Numbered from the stretch's first letter, positions 9,572 through 18,596 are shown. The stretch: 64,000 nucleotides of DNA from Jiangella alba (GCF_900106035.1 NZ_FNUC01000002.1:124001-188000), one strand, 5' to 3'. Translations and numbers: made by a program. Notes: a model not told the origin generated them from the sequence alone.

Positions 9572-11539
9572 GTGAGCGAGGGCGATGTGACGGTCGAGAA
9601 ATTGCTGGCGGCGGCCGTCGGCGCCGTCGGCGGTGCGGAACGCCCTGGCCAGGTCGAGATGGCCCAGGCGGTCGGCGAGTCGGTCGCCGACGGCAAGCAC
9701 CTGCTCGTCCAGGCCGGCACCGGCACCGGCAAGTCGCTGGCCTACCTCGTGCCGTCGCTGCTGCACGCCGACGCCGACGGCGGGCCCGTCATCGTCGCCA
9801 CCGCCACGCTCGCGCTGCAGGCGCAGCTGGTCGACCGCGACCTCCCGGCGCTGGCCAAGGCGGCCGAGCCGCTGCTGGGCCGGCCGCCGAAGTGGGCCAC
9901 GCTCAAGGGCCGGGCCAACTACGCCTGCCTGCACCGCGTCCGCGACGGCGCGCCCGACGACCAGGGCGAGCTGGTGCCCGTCGAAGAGCTGTCCGCCGGG
10001 CCGCTGGGCGCCGAGGTGCTGCGCGCCCGCGAGTGGGCCGAGCAGCAGGCCGCCACCAGCGGCACCGGCGACCGCGACCGGCTCGAGCCCGGCGTCAGCG
10101 ACCGCGCGTGGTCGCAGGTCTCGGTGTCGTCGCGCGAGTGCCTGGGCGCCACGCGCTGCCCGTACGGCCAGGAATGCTTCGCCGAGCTGGCCCGGGCCCG
10201 CTCCGACGGCGCCGACGTCGTCGTCACCAACCACGCGCTGCTGGCCATCGACGCGCTCGAAGGGCTGCCGGTGCTGCCCGAGCACGACGTCGTGGTGGTC
10301 GACGAGGGGCACGAGCTGGCCGCGCGGGTCACCAGCGTCGCCACCGCCGACCTCTGGCCCGGCGTCATCGACCGCGCCGCGGTGCGCTCGCGCGTCCACG
10401 TCGACGACGGCGACGCCGAAGAGCTGCGCGCGGCGGGCGAGCAGCTGCGGGCCGCGCTGCTCGACGCGCCGGTGGGCCGCCTCGACACCGTCCCCGAAGA
10501 GCTGCTGGCCACGCTGGTCGGCGTCCGCGACGCCGCTCGGGCCGTGCAGTCCGGGTTCACCGCCACGTCGCGCGAAGAGCGGGCCGCCGACGTCGAGGCG
10601 TCCCGGCGCGCGGCGAAGACCATGGTCGACGACGTCTTCGGCACGGCCGAGCGGCTGGTCGCGAACGGCGAGTACGACGTCCTGTGGGTCGAGGACCGCG
10701 AGCGCGGCGGGCGCTCGCTGCGGGTCGCGCCGCTGTCGGTGGCCGGGCTGCTGCGCGAGCGGCTGTTCGGGCAGAACACCGTCGTGGCCACCTCCGCCAC
10801 GCTCGAGCTGGGCGGCTCGTTCGACGCCGCCGCCGGGGCGTTCGGGCTCACCGGCGAGGGCGCGCCGGCGTGGCGCTCGCTCGACGTCGGGTCGCCGTTC
10901 GACTACGGCAAGCAGGCCATCCTCTACGTCGCCCGCGACCTCCCGACGCCGGGCCGCGACGGCCTGCGCCCCGAGGCCGTCGACGCATTGGTCGAGCTCA
11001 TGGCGTCGGCTGACGGGCGCACGCTCGGGCTGTTCTCGTCGCGGCGGGCGGCGCAGGAGGCGGCCGAGGCGGTGCGCAAGCGGCTGCCCGGCCTGCCCGT
11101 GCTCTGCCAGGGCGACGACGTCGTGGCCACGCTGCTGCGCACGTTCGCGGCCGACGAGAAGACCTGCCTGTTCGGCACGCTGTCGCTCTGGCAGGGCGTC
11201 GACGTGCCGGGCGGGTCGTGCCAGCTGGTCGTCATCGACCGCATCCCGTTCCCGCGGCCCGACGAGCCGCTGGCGTCGGCGCGGCAGCGGGCGGTCGAGA
11301 AGGCGGGCGGCAACGGCTTCATGTCGGTGGCGGCCACGCACGCGGCGCTGCTGCTGGCGCAGGGGGCGGGGCGGCTGATCCGCCGCTCGACCGACCGCGG
11401 CGTGGTGGCCGTGCTCGACCCCCGGCTGGTGACGGCGCGCTACGGCTCGTACCTGCGGGCGTCGCTGCCGCCCATGTGGTTCACCAGCGACAAAGCGGTC
11501 GTCACGGGGGCGCTGCAGCGCCTGGCGGTCTCGTCCTGA
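9572..11539 (+). CDS. dinG: ATP-dependent DNA helicase, DinG/XPD-like
   Basis: Superfamily 2 iron-sulfur helicase, probably 5'-3', for repair or R-loop and G-quadruplex processing. Walker A AGTGTGKS lies near residues 47-55 and the DEGH box near 243. Four cysteines (one in NYAC near 119 and three in the CLGATRCPYGQEC stretch near 190-202) match the Fe-S cluster site. C-terminal helicase motifs LWQGVDVPG and QGAGRLIRR are present. The GTG at 9572 was preferred because the coding signature begins there; in-frame GTGs at 9566 and 9587 are alternatives. No SOS box was found upstream. It converges on lexA across a strong terminator. The actinobacterial family is named after DinG, but orthology is not proven. 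Confidence 0.9.
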   Translation: MSEGDVTVEKLLAAAVGAVGGAERPGQVEMAQAVGESVADGKHLLVQAGTGTGKSLAYLVPSLLHADADGGPVIVATATLALQAQLVDRDLPALAKAAEPLLGRPPKWATLKGRANYACLHRVRDGAPDDQGELVPVEELSAGPLGAEVLRAREWAEQQAATSGTGDRDRLEPGVSDRAWSQVSVSSRECLGATRCPYGQECFAELARARSDGADVVVTNHALLAIDALEGLPVLPEHDVVVVDEGHELAARVTSVATADLWPGVIDRAAVRSRVHVDDGDAEELRAAGEQLRAALLDAPVGRLDTVPEELLATLVGVRDAARAVQSGFTATSREERAADVEASRRAAKTMVDDVFGTAERLVANGEYDVLWVEDRERGGRSLRVAPLSVAGLLRERLFGQNTVVATSATLELGGSFDAAAGAFGLTGEGAPAWRSLDVGSPFDYGKQAILYVARDLPTPGRDGLRPEAVDALVELMASADGRTLGLFSSRRAAQEAAEAVRKRLPGLPVLCQGDDVVATLLRTFAADEKTCLFGTLSLWQGVDVPGGSCQLVVIDRIPFPRPDEPLASARQRAVEKAGGNGFMSVAATHAALLLAQGAGRLIRRSTDRGVVAVLDPRLVTARYGSYLRASLPPMWFTSDKAVVTGALQRLAVSS

Positions 11540-11547
11540 TCCTCGCT

Positions 11548-11593
11548 GGCACCGGCCGGGGCGCGTGGTGGCCTGGACGCCCCGGCCGGTGCC
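11548..11593. terminator. Strong bidirectional terminator between the helicase gene and lexA
   Basis: A perfect 16-bp stem (11548-11563 with 11578-11593, starting GGCACCGGCC) closes a 14-nt loop between two convergent genes. Confidence 0.75.
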
Positions 11594-11606
11594 GGCTCGG
11601 TTCCCC

Positions 11607-12332
11607 TCAGATGCGGCGCATGACCGCCACTACGCGGCCCAGCACCGTGGCGTCGTCGCCGTCGATGGGCTCGTAGTCGGCGTTGTGCGGGAGCAGCCAG
11701 ATGTGGCCGTCGCGCTTCTTGAAGGTCTTGACCGTGGCCTCGCCGTCGATCATGGCCGCGACGATCTCGCCGTTCTCGGCCACCGGCTGCTGCCGCACGA
11801 CCACCCAGTCGCCGTCGCAGATGGCCGCGTCGACCATGGAGTCGCCGACGACGCGCAGCATGAACAGCGTGCCCTCGCCGACCAGCTCGCGCGGCAGCGG
11901 GAAGACGTCCTCGACCGCCTGCTCGGCCAGCACCGGCCCGCCGGCCGCGATGCGCCCGACCATGGGCACGTACGACGGCGTGGGCAGGTTGCTCTCTTCG
12001 TCGTCCATCACCTGACGGGTGAAGTCTCCGGGCGCCGTGCCGGGCGGTAGCACCTCGAGGGCGCGGGGGCGGTGGGGGTCGCGGCGGATGTAGCCCTTCG
12101 TCTCGAGCACGCCGAGCTGGTGGGCCACGCTCGACGGGCTGGACAGGCCGGCGGCCTGGCCGATCTCGCGCATGCTGGGCGGGTAGCCGCGACGGCCCAC
12201 GGATTCCCGGATGACCTCGAGCACCTTGCGCTGCCGCACCGTGAGGTCGGCCGGGTGCTGGTGGGTCTCCGGGAAACTGTGCACCGAGGCGACCGCAGCC
12301 TCGCCGCGCTCATCGTCGTCGTTGTTGGCCAC
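11607..12332 (-). CDS. lexA: SOS-response repressor LexA
   Basis: Represses DNA-damage genes and self-cleaves when RecA filaments form. The N-terminal winged helix ([15 protein letters not shown] through PSSVAHQL) is followed by the cleavage site in RIAAGGPV (Ala-Gly), the catalytic Ser in GDSMVDAA and the Lys in TVKTFKK. The frame is open upstream to 12431, but the GTG at 12332 has GGAGG seven bases before it and gives 241 residues, the usual length; an adjacent GTG at 12335 is the alternative. An SOS box about 95 bases upstream indicates autoregulation. Divergent from a LysM protein gene. Confidence 0.96.
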   Translation of the reverse strand: MANNDDDERGEAAVASVHSFPETHQHPADLTVRQRKVLEVIRESVGRRGYPPSMREIGQAAGLSSPSSVAHQLGVLETKGYIRRDPHRPRALEVLPPGTAPGDFTRQVMDDEESNLPTPSYVPMVGRIAAGGPVLAEQAVEDVFPLPRELVGEGTLFMLRVVGDSMVDAAICDGDWVVVRQQPVAENGEIVAAMIDGEATVKTFKKRDGHIWLLPHNADYEPIDGDDATVLGRVVAVMRRI

Positions 12333-12423
12333 CACGCCACCTCCGGCAGGTCGATCGCGTCCGTTCGACAACGGGTCGCAGGGTCGATTGATGTGGTCAC
12401 AGTAGCTGGAATGCAAGACACGA

Positions 12424-12439
12424 TCAAACATCTGTTCGA
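12424..12439. promoter_or_regulatory. SOS box (LexA operator), lexA-proximal
   Basis: TCAAACATCTGTTCGA has one mismatch to the actinobacterial/Bacillus-type operator TCGAAC-N4-GTTCGA. It lies in the lexA/LysM intergenic region, consistent with autorepression. Confidence 0.85.
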
Positions 12440-12494
12440 ACGTGTCTCGACTCTGTCAGTGGCAGCGTGTACAACTATTCGTACAGTCGTTCTA

Positions 12495-12510
12495 TCGAAC
12501 GGTTGTGCGA
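12495..12510. promoter_or_regulatory. SOS box (LexA operator), LysM-gene-proximal
   Basis: TCGAACGGTTGTGCGA has one mismatch to TCGAAC-N4-GTTCGA. It ends 18 bases before the LysM-gene ATG and 8 bases before its ribosome-binding site, a position suited to repression. Its centre is 71 bp from the other box. Confidence 0.75.
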
Positions 12511-12528
12511 CAACACCGGAGGCTGACC

Positions 12529-12987
12529 ATGGCGACGACGACCTACATCCCGCCGTTCGAGACGCGCACTCGCGTGGTGATCGAGCCGGAGCGCACCGAC
12601 GCTCCGCCGCGCCGCCACGTCGCGCGCCGGCGTCCGGCCGGGCGTCCCGAGCCGGTCCCGTGCGTCGGCTCCGCCGAGCCGTCCCTGCACGGCTCGCGCC
12701 TCACTCGCCGCGGCCGCGTGGTCGTCGGGCTGGCCTGGCTGCTGCTCCTCGTCGCCGGCGCGCTGGCGTTCGTGCGCCCCTGGGACGGCGCCGCCGCTCC
12801 GGCCGGCGCCACGGCGGTCACCACGGTCGAGGTCCGTGGCGGCGACACCCTGTGGCAGCTCGCCACCGACGTCGCGCCCACGGCCGACCCGCGCGAGACG
12901 GTCGCCGCCATCATCGAGCTCAACGGCCTCTCCTCCGCGGCCGACATCCGCCCGGGCGACCTCATCGAGGTCCCGGCCGCCCGCTGA
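12529..12987 (+). CDS. SOS-controlled LysM membrane protein, probable damage-induced division inhibitor
   Basis: 152 residues: a Pro/Arg-rich cytoplasmic N-terminus, one membrane span (VVVGLAWLLLLVAGALAFV, about residues 65-85), then a single extracellular LysM domain (VRGGDTLWQLA to IRPGDLIEVP) that should bind peptidoglycan. The ATG at 12529 has GGAGG seven bases upstream; an in-frame ATG at 12442 would place both the SOS box and the ribosome-binding site inside the gene and is unlikely. The same layout (small TM plus LysM protein divergent from lexA) is known for Bacillus yneA, Corynebacterium divS and Mycobacterium Rv2719c, which halt division or alter the wall after DNA damage. Function is therefore inferred from architecture, position and operator. 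Confidence 0.82.
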   Translation: MATTTYIPPFETRTRVVIEPERTDAPPRRHVARRRPAGRPEPVPCVGSAEPSLHGSRLTRRGRVVVGLAWLLLLVAGALAFVRPWDGAAAPAGATAVTTVEVRGGDTLWQLATDVAPTADPRETVAAIIELNGLSSAADIRPGDLIEVPAAR

Positions 12988-13230
12988 CCCTCCCCGGCCG
13001 ACTTGGTCGCCGGGCCCCTGGTCGTCGGGCTTTGGTCGCCGGGTTCGCGGCTGCTGGGTCCCTGTCGCCGGGGCCGCGCTGCCGGGTCTCCGGTCGCCGG
13101 GTTCCGTGGTCGGGCTGCGGCCGTTCCGGGCCGACGTGCCGGGCGGGTGTGGTGGGCATCGCCTCCATGTCCCCATCTCCGCCCCCGCGTCGCGACGGTT
13201 CCCACGGTTGCCACCCCCGAAGCGGCCAGA

Positions 13231-13838
13231 CGCGGCCGGCGGACCGCGACCCACGGTGGAGCCGGTCGCCGGAACGCCGCCCCCGACCCGCGCGCGGCCG
13301 GTGGACCGCGACCCACGGTGGAGCCGGTCGCCGGAACGCCGCCCCCGACCCGCGCGCGGCCGGTGGACCGCGACCCACGGTGGAGCCGGTCGCCGGAACG
13401 CCGCCCCCGACCCGCGCGCGGCCGGTGGACCGCGACCCGCGGCGGAGCCGGTCGCCGGAACGCCGCCCCCGACCTGCGAGCGGCCGGTGGACCGCGACCC
13501 GCGGCGGAGCCGGTCGCCGGAACGCCGCCCCCGACCTGCGAGCGGCCGGTGGACCGCGACCCGCGGCGGAGCCGGTCGCCGGAACGCCGCCCCCGACCTG
13601 CGAGCGGCCGGTGGACCGCGACCCGCGGCGGAGCCGGTCGCCGGAACGCCGCCCCCGACCTGCGAGCGGCCGGTGGACCGCGACCCACGGTGGAGCCGGT
13701 CGCCGGAACGCCGCCCCCGACCCGCGCGCGGCCGGTGGACCGCGACCCACGGCGGAGCCGGTCGCCGGAACGCCGCCCCCGACCCGCGCGCGGCCGGTGG
13801 ACCGCGACCCACGGCGGAGCCGGTCGCCGGAACGCCAC
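13231..13838. repeat. Ten-copy 62-bp tandem repeat array
   Basis: Units begin at 13241, 13303, 13365, 13427, 13489, 13551, 13613, 13675, 13737 and 13799; each starts GGACCGCGACCC and contains CCGGTCGCCGGAACG. Copies fall into three sequence types: units 1-3 and 8 read CACGGTGGAG and CCCGCGCG; units 4-7 read CGCGGCGGAG and CCTGCGAG; units 9-10 read CACGGCGGAG. The order is AAABBBBACC, so blocks were duplicated recently. Unit 10 decays after about 38 bases. The 62-bp period rules out a conserved coding frame. Confidence 0.95.
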
Positions 13839-14265
13839 CCACGGCCAGTGAGCGGCCAGCGGAGCGAAGGCCGAGCGAGCAGGGGAGCCGGGCCCATCTT
13901 TCGGCCGGCCCCCTGACGCTGCTTGAACGGGGGCGCGGGCGGCCGGGTCAAGCGGTCACGTGTCGCGCGAAGCGCCAATTCGGTCCGCTTGAGGCGGCCT
14001 CCCGCGCTCCCGACAATGGAGAGCAGCAGGGGGCTGGCCAACGCGGCAGACCCAGCCAACGAGGGCCCGGCCACTGAACCCGCGGCCACGGCCGCAGTCG
14101 GCCTGCTACTCGCCACGTGAGATGACGACGTGAGCGTCACCGAGCGTGCCGATGAGAGCACGCCGGGCGTGGGTCGGCGCGGTGGCGGCGTCGTCGTCAC
14201 GGCGCCGGGGCGAATCAGGTGCCTCACGACCTCCCGTGCGCGGGCGGCAGGCCCACCGATCGTGC

Positions 14266-14620
14266 GCTCACGCCCCGCGAACCGGCGCACGCCCCGCGAA
14301 CCGGCGCACGCCCGGCCCACCGGCGGACAGGACCCGTTTCGCGGTCACAAGCGCCGGTTTCCGGGGCGCCAGCCGGTTTCCGGGGCCGCCAAGGTCCTGG
14401 CCTGCCTTCACGTCCCGGGCAATGACGGCCACTTCGTCGCCCAACGTGTCGCGTCACAACCAGGCCACGGCCCGCGCCGCGCCACCGTGACGGTCGAGCG
14501 CCGCGCCACCGTGACGGTCGAGCGCCGCGCCAGGGCGACGGACGCGCCGCGCCACGGCGACGGCGGCATCGCGCCACCGTGACGGTCGAGCGCCGCGCCA
14601 CCGTGACGGCCGCGCCGCGC
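14266..14620. repeat. Short direct repeats (19, about 20 and 24 bp)
   Basis: A 19-bp unit (ACGCCCCGCGAACCGGCGC) occurs at about 14270 and 14289. GCCGGTTTCCGGGGC recurs at about 14350 and 14370. A 24-bp unit containing CGCCACCGTGACGGTCGAG repeats at 14475, 14499, 14567 and 14591 with two degenerate copies between. No gene is credible here. Confidence 0.75.
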
Positions 14621-14755
14621 CGCCGCCACGCGCAACACCGTCACCGCAGCACGCCACGGGGCGCCCGCAGCCCCGGCATCCACCCGGCCGACGTCCACCG
14701 CACGATCGATGGACCCCTCCGGACCACCCGACCCCCACATCCTGTGGTGCCGGGG

Positions 14756-15101
14756 TTGTCCACAGCCCGCCGCGCGTTCCGTCGTCCACAACCCACAGGC
14801 GTCCGGCGCCGGATCGGCTCCAGGCCGTCCGAATCGTGGCTGACCTGCGGAAACCCGCGACGTACGGGCTGGAGACGGTGAACGGCGTGCGAACCACCAC
14901 CGGACCCCGCGACGCGCCGAGGGGAGTGATCGACTCATCCATGACCTGCGGCTTTGAAACACCCTCCACCGAGTCCGGCCATGTCGGTTGCAGACGCCCC
15001 TCCGGCCGACGTACCGTACCCCTATATCTAGTAGTTACACGGGTGTAAGCTGTCCACAGGTAGTGGTCGAGAGTGCACAGGTTGTCCCCATCTCGTCCAC
15101 A
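14756..15101 (+). promoter_or_regulatory. Cluster of five DnaA-box-like 9-mers upstream of nrdR
   Basis: TTGTCCACA at 14756 is a perfect actinobacterial DnaA box. One-mismatch copies lie at 14782 (TCGTCCACA), 15050 (CTGTCCACA), 15082 (TTGTCCCCA) and 15093 (TCGTCCACA), all in the same orientation. DnaA control of ribonucleotide reductase genes is known in E. coli; binding here is inferred. Confidence 0.5.
15018..15048. promoter_or_regulatory. NrdR-box-like site with adjacent palindrome
   Basis: ACCCCTATATCTAGTAGT (15018-15035) resembles NrdR boxes, whose core is TATAT(C/A)TAG. It abuts TTACACGGGTGTAA (15035-15048), a perfect inverted repeat of 6-bp arms. The site is about 80 bases before nrdR in an otherwise GC-rich region, so autoregulation by NrdR is plausible and it may overlap the promoter. 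Confidence 0.5.
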
Positions 15102-15127
15102 GGTCCAGCGCCGAGGAGGTGCCCTTC

Positions 15128-15643
15128 ATGCACTGTCCGTTCTGCCGTCACGCCGACAGCCGGGTGGTCGACAGCCGCACCGCAGACGAGGGCACCGTCA
15201 TCCGCCGCCGGCGGCAGTGCCTGGCCTGCGAGCGCCGCTTCACGACCGTCGAGCAGTTGACGCTCGCCGTGGTGAAGCGGTCCGGGGCCACCGAGCCGTT
15301 CAGTCGCGAGAAGGTCGTCGCGGGGGTGCGCCGGGCATGCCAGGGGAGGGGCGTCAGCGAGGACGACCTCGCCCGGCTGGCTCAGCGGGTCGAAGAGGGG
15401 TTCCGCGCGTCGGGGAGCGCGGAGATCCCGAGCCGCGAGGTCGGCCTGGCCATCCTGAGCCCGCTGCGCGAGCTCGACGAGGTCGCGTACCTGCGCTTCG
15501 CCAGCGTGTACCGCGACTTCGAGAGTCTCGACGACTTCGAGAACGAGATCGCGACGCTGCGGGCCGACCGCGAGCAGGCCGAGCGTCACAGCGACGGCGA
15601 CGGGCGGGAGCAGGACTCCACCCTCACCGTCGTGGAGCCATAG
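15128..15643 (+). CDS. nrdR: Transcriptional repressor NrdR
   Basis: Nucleotide-sensing repressor of ribonucleotide reductase genes. The N-terminal four-Cys zinc ribbon (CPFC at residues 2-5 and CLAC near 31-34) is followed by an ATP-cone ([16 protein letters not shown] onward). The ATG at 15128 has GAGGAGGTG eight bases upstream; an in-frame start at 15119 would overlap that site. 171 residues is usual, with an acidic tail of about 20. It directly precedes nrdJ, its expected target. Confidence 0.96.
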   Translation: MHCPFCRHADSRVVDSRTADEGTVIRRRRQCLACERRFTTVEQLTLAVVKRSGATEPFSREKVVAGVRRACQGRGVSEDDLARLAQRVEEGFRASGSAEIPSREVGLAILSPLRELDEVAYLRFASVYRDFESLDDFENEIATLRADREQAERHSDGDGREQDSTLTVVEP

Positions 15644-15717
15644 CCAGCAGTTCAGCACGACAACGGAATGACAGGCCCGGAACCACGGGTAAAAGCCGGG
15701 GGAAGTGAGGAAGGTCC

Positions 15718-18585
15718 ATGACGGAGACGGTGAGCGGGCCGAGCCGCAACAGTGCGGGGAGCAAGCCGGGCGGACGGGCGAAGAAGGTGCGCGGGCTGAG
15801 CGTCCAGCGCATCTACACCACCCCCGGCGTCCACCCGTACGACGAGGTGACGTGGGAGCGCCGCGACGTCGTCCAGCAGAACTGGAAGACCGGCGAGACC
15901 GTCTTCGAGCAGAAGGGCGTGGAGTTTCCCGACTCCTGGTCGCTGAACGCCTCGACGATCGTCACCACGAAGTACTTCCGCGGCGCGGTCGGCACCGACG
16001 CCCGCGAGTGGAGCCTGCGCCAGCTCATCGACCGGGTGGTGAAGAAGTACCGCACCACCGGTGAGGACGAGGGCTACTTCGCCTCGACGGACGACGCCGA
16101 CGTCTTCGAGCACGAGCTCACCTGGATGCTGCTGCACCAGGTGTTCAGCTTCAACTCGCCGGTGTGGTTCAACGTCGGAACGAAGTCGCCGCAGCAGGTG
16201 TCGGCGTGCTTCATCCTCTCTGTCGACGACTCCATGGAGTCGATCCTCAACTGGTACCGCGAAGAGGGCATGATCTTCAAGGGCGGCTCCGGCGCCGGCC
16301 TGAACCTGTCGCGCATCCGCTCCAGCAAGGAGCTGCTGTCCTCCGGCGGCACGGCGTCCGGCCCGGTCAGCTTCATGCGCGGCGCCGACGCCTCGGCCGG
16401 CACCATCAAGTCCGGCGGCGCCACCCGGCGCGCGGCCAAGATGGTCGTGCTCGACGTCGACCACCCCGACGTCCAGGAGTTCATCCAGACGAAGGCGCGC
16501 GAGGAAGACAAGATCCGCGCGCTGCGCGACGCCGGTTTCGACATGGACCTCGGCGGCTCCGACATCGTGTCCGTCCAGTACCAGAACGCCAACAACTCTG
16601 TCCGCGTGAACGACGAGTTCATGCGCGCGGTCGAGTCCGGCGGCGAGTTCGGCCTGCGCGCCCGCATGACCGGCGAGGTCATCTCCACCGTCGACGCGAA
16701 GAAGCTGTTCCGCGACATGGCGCAGGCGGCGTGGGAGTGCGCCGACCCCGGCATCCAGTACGACGGCACCATCAACGACTGGCACACCAACCCCGAGACC
16801 GGCCGCATCACCGCGTCGAACCCGTGCTCGGAGTACATGAGCCTCGACAACTCCAGCTGCAACCTCGCCAGCCTGAACCTGATGAAGTTCCTGAACGCCG
16901 ACGGGAGCTTCGACGCCGCCACGTTCGCCAAGGCGGTCGAGCTGATCATCACCGCGATGGACATCTCCATCACGTTCGCCGACTTCCCGACCGAGTCGAT
17001 CACCGAGACCACCCGCGCCTACCGGCAGCTCGGCATCGGCTACGCGAACCTCGGCGCGCTGCTCATGGCGTCCGGCCTGGCCTACGACTCCGACGGCGGC
17101 CGCGCGCTGGCCGCCGCCATCACGTCGCTGATGACCGGCGCCGCCTACAAGCGCTCCGCCGAGCTGGCCGGCGTCGTCGGCCCGTACGACGGCTTCGCCC
17201 GCAACGCCGAGGCGCACGCCCGGGTCATGCGCAAGCACGCCGCCGCCAACGACTCCCTGCGCTCGGTCGCCACGCTCGACGCCGACGTCCGCAGCCTCGC
17301 CACGAAGGTGTGGGCCGAGGGCAACAAGATCGGCGAGAAGAACGGGTGGCGCAACGCGCAGGCGTCGCTGCTGGCGCCCACCGGCACCATCGGCTTCATG
17401 ATGGACTGCGACACCACCGGCATCGAGCCCGACTTCTCGCTGGTCAAGTTCAAGAAGCTGGTCGGCGGCGGCTCCATGCAGATCGTCAACCTGACGGTCC
17501 CGCGGGCGCTGAAGAAGCTCGGCTACGCCGACGAGACCATCGAGGCCATCGTCGAGTACATCGCCGAGCACGGCAACGTCGTCGACGCGCCCGGCCTCAA
17601 GCCCGAGCACTACGAGGTGTTCGACTGCGCCGCCGGTCAGCCGCGGGCCATCGAGCCGATGGGCCACGTGCGCATGATGGCCGCCGTCCAGGCGTTCCTG
17701 TCCGGCGCCATCTCGAAGACGGTCAACATGCCCGAGTCGGCGACCGTCGAGGAGATCGAGGAGATCTACCTGCAGGGCTGGAAGCTCGGCCTCAAGGCGC
17801 TGGCCGTCTACCGCGACAACTGCAAGGTCGGCCAGCCGCTGTCCGACGCCAAGGCGAAGGTCGCCGACACCACGGCCGAGAAGGACGTCGTCGTCGAGTA
17901 CCGGCCGACCCGCCAGCGGCTGCCGAAGACCCGCCCGAGCCGCACCACGTCGTTCACCGTCGGCGGCGCCGAGGGCTACATGACGGCCGGCTCGTACCCC
18001 GACGACGGCCTCGGCGAGGTCTTCCTGAAGCTGGGCAAGCAGGGCTCCACGCTGGCCGGCATCATGGACGCCTTCTCCATCGCCACGTCCATCGCGCTGC
18101 AGTACGGCGTGCCGCTCGAGACGTACGTCGAGAAGTTCACCAACATGCGCTTCGAGCCGTCGGGCATGACCGACGACCCCGACGTCCGCATGGCGCAGAG
18201 CGTCGTCGACTACATCTTCCGGCGGCTGGCGCTCGACCACCTGCCGTTCGAGTCGCGGGCGGCGCTCGGCATCTACACGGCGTCCGAGCGGGCCCGTCAG
18301 CTCGACACGGGGGAGTACACCGCCGACTCCGAGATCGAGGTCGACACGTTCCGGCAGTCCGCTCCGGTGAAGGCCGAGGTCGCCCCGGCCCAGCCGGCGC
18401 CGGTCGTCGAGGCCGCGGCGGCCCGTCCGGCCCCGGTCGAGGCGCACACGTCGGCCGAACTGCTCGAGGCCATCCAGGGCACCAGCACCGACGCACCGCT
18501 CTGCTTCACCTGCGGCACGAAGATGCGCCCGGCCGGCAGCTGCTACGTCTGCGAGGGCTGCGGCTCGACCAGCGGCTGCAGCTGA
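15718..18585 (+). CDS. nrdJ: Adenosylcobalamin-dependent ribonucleotide reductase (class II)
   Basis: Reduces ribonucleotides to deoxyribonucleotides with B12 as radical source, with or without oxygen. The barrel is complete: SPVWFNVG with SACFI (first active-site Cys), KGGSGAGLNLS, the radical/acid motif NPCSEYMSLDNSSCNLASLN, and the phosphate-binding LAPTGTIGFMMD. A linker of Pro/Ala leads to a C-terminal four-Cys zinc motif (CFTCGTKM and CYVCEGCG) and a final Cys, thought to reload the active site. 955 residues fits actinobacterial NrdJ. The ATG at 15718 has GAGGAAGG upstream. A strong terminator follows. Confidence 0.97.
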   Translation: MTETVSGPSRNSAGSKPGGRAKKVRGLSVQRIYTTPGVHPYDEVTWERRDVVQQNWKTGETVFEQKGVEFPDSWSLNASTIVTTKYFRGAVGTDAREWSLRQLIDRVVKKYRTTGEDEGYFASTDDADVFEHELTWMLLHQVFSFNSPVWFNVGTKSPQQVSACFILSVDDSMESILNWYREEGMIFKGGSGAGLNLSRIRSSKELLSSGGTASGPVSFMRGADASAGTIKSGGATRRAAKMVVLDVDHPDVQEFIQTKAREEDKIRALRDAGFDMDLGGSDIVSVQYQNANNSVRVNDEFMRAVESGGEFGLRARMTGEVISTVDAKKLFRDMAQAAWECADPGIQYDGTINDWHTNPETGRITASNPCSEYMSLDNSSCNLASLNLMKFLNADGSFDAATFAKAVELIITAMDISITFADFPTESITETTRAYRQLGIGYANLGALLMASGLAYDSDGGRALAAAITSLMTGAAYKRSAELAGVVGPYDGFARNAEAHARVMRKHAAANDSLRSVATLDADVRSLATKVWAEGNKIGEKNGWRNAQASLLAPTGTIGFMMDCDTTGIEPDFSLVKFKKLVGGGSMQIVNLTVPRALKKLGYADETIEAIVEYIAEHGNVVDAPGLKPEHYEVFDCAAGQPRAIEPMGHVRMMAAVQAFLSGAISKTVNMPESATVEEIEEIYLQGWKLGLKALAVYRDNCKVGQPLSDAKAKVADTTAEKDVVVEYRPTRQRLPKTRPSRTTSFTVGGAEGYMTAGSYPDDGLGEVFLKLGKQGSTLAGIMDAFSIATSIALQYGVPLETYVEKFTNMRFEPSGMTDDPDVRMAQSVVDYIFRRLALDHLPFESRAALGIYTASERARQLDTGEYTADSEIEVDTFRQSAPVKAEVAPAQPAPVVEAAAARPAPVEAHTSAELLEAIQGTSTDAPLCFTCGTKMRPAGSCYVCEGCGSTSGCS

Positions 18586-18596
18586 CACGACGCACG

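Larger units (their letters stand above)
12988..15127. other. Gene-free tract of about 2.1 kb between the LysM gene and nrdR
   Basis: All six frames are open for long stretches, but only because the DNA is extremely GC-rich and repeated with a period (62) that is not a multiple of three. None has a credible start, ribosome-binding site or recognisable product. The tract holds degenerate GGTCGCCGGG repeats (13005-13130), the 62-bp array, short repeats near 14266-14620, DnaA-box-like sites and the nrdR promoter region. It is unusually long for this gene-dense window. Confidence 0.75.

Noticed and set aside
13231-13838. CRISPR array as explanation of the 62-bp repeats
   Set aside because: Units are contiguous with no unique spacers, and no cas genes are in the window.
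12072-13916. 614-codon forward frame through lexA and the 62-bp array, and similar repeat 'proteins' on both strands
   Set aside because: It overlaps lexA antisense and the repeat period breaks the frame; all six frames read through equally.
14130-14582. 150-codon frame in the tract before nrdR
   Set aside because: No ribosome-binding site and composition follows the short DNA repeats (ATVTVERR twice).
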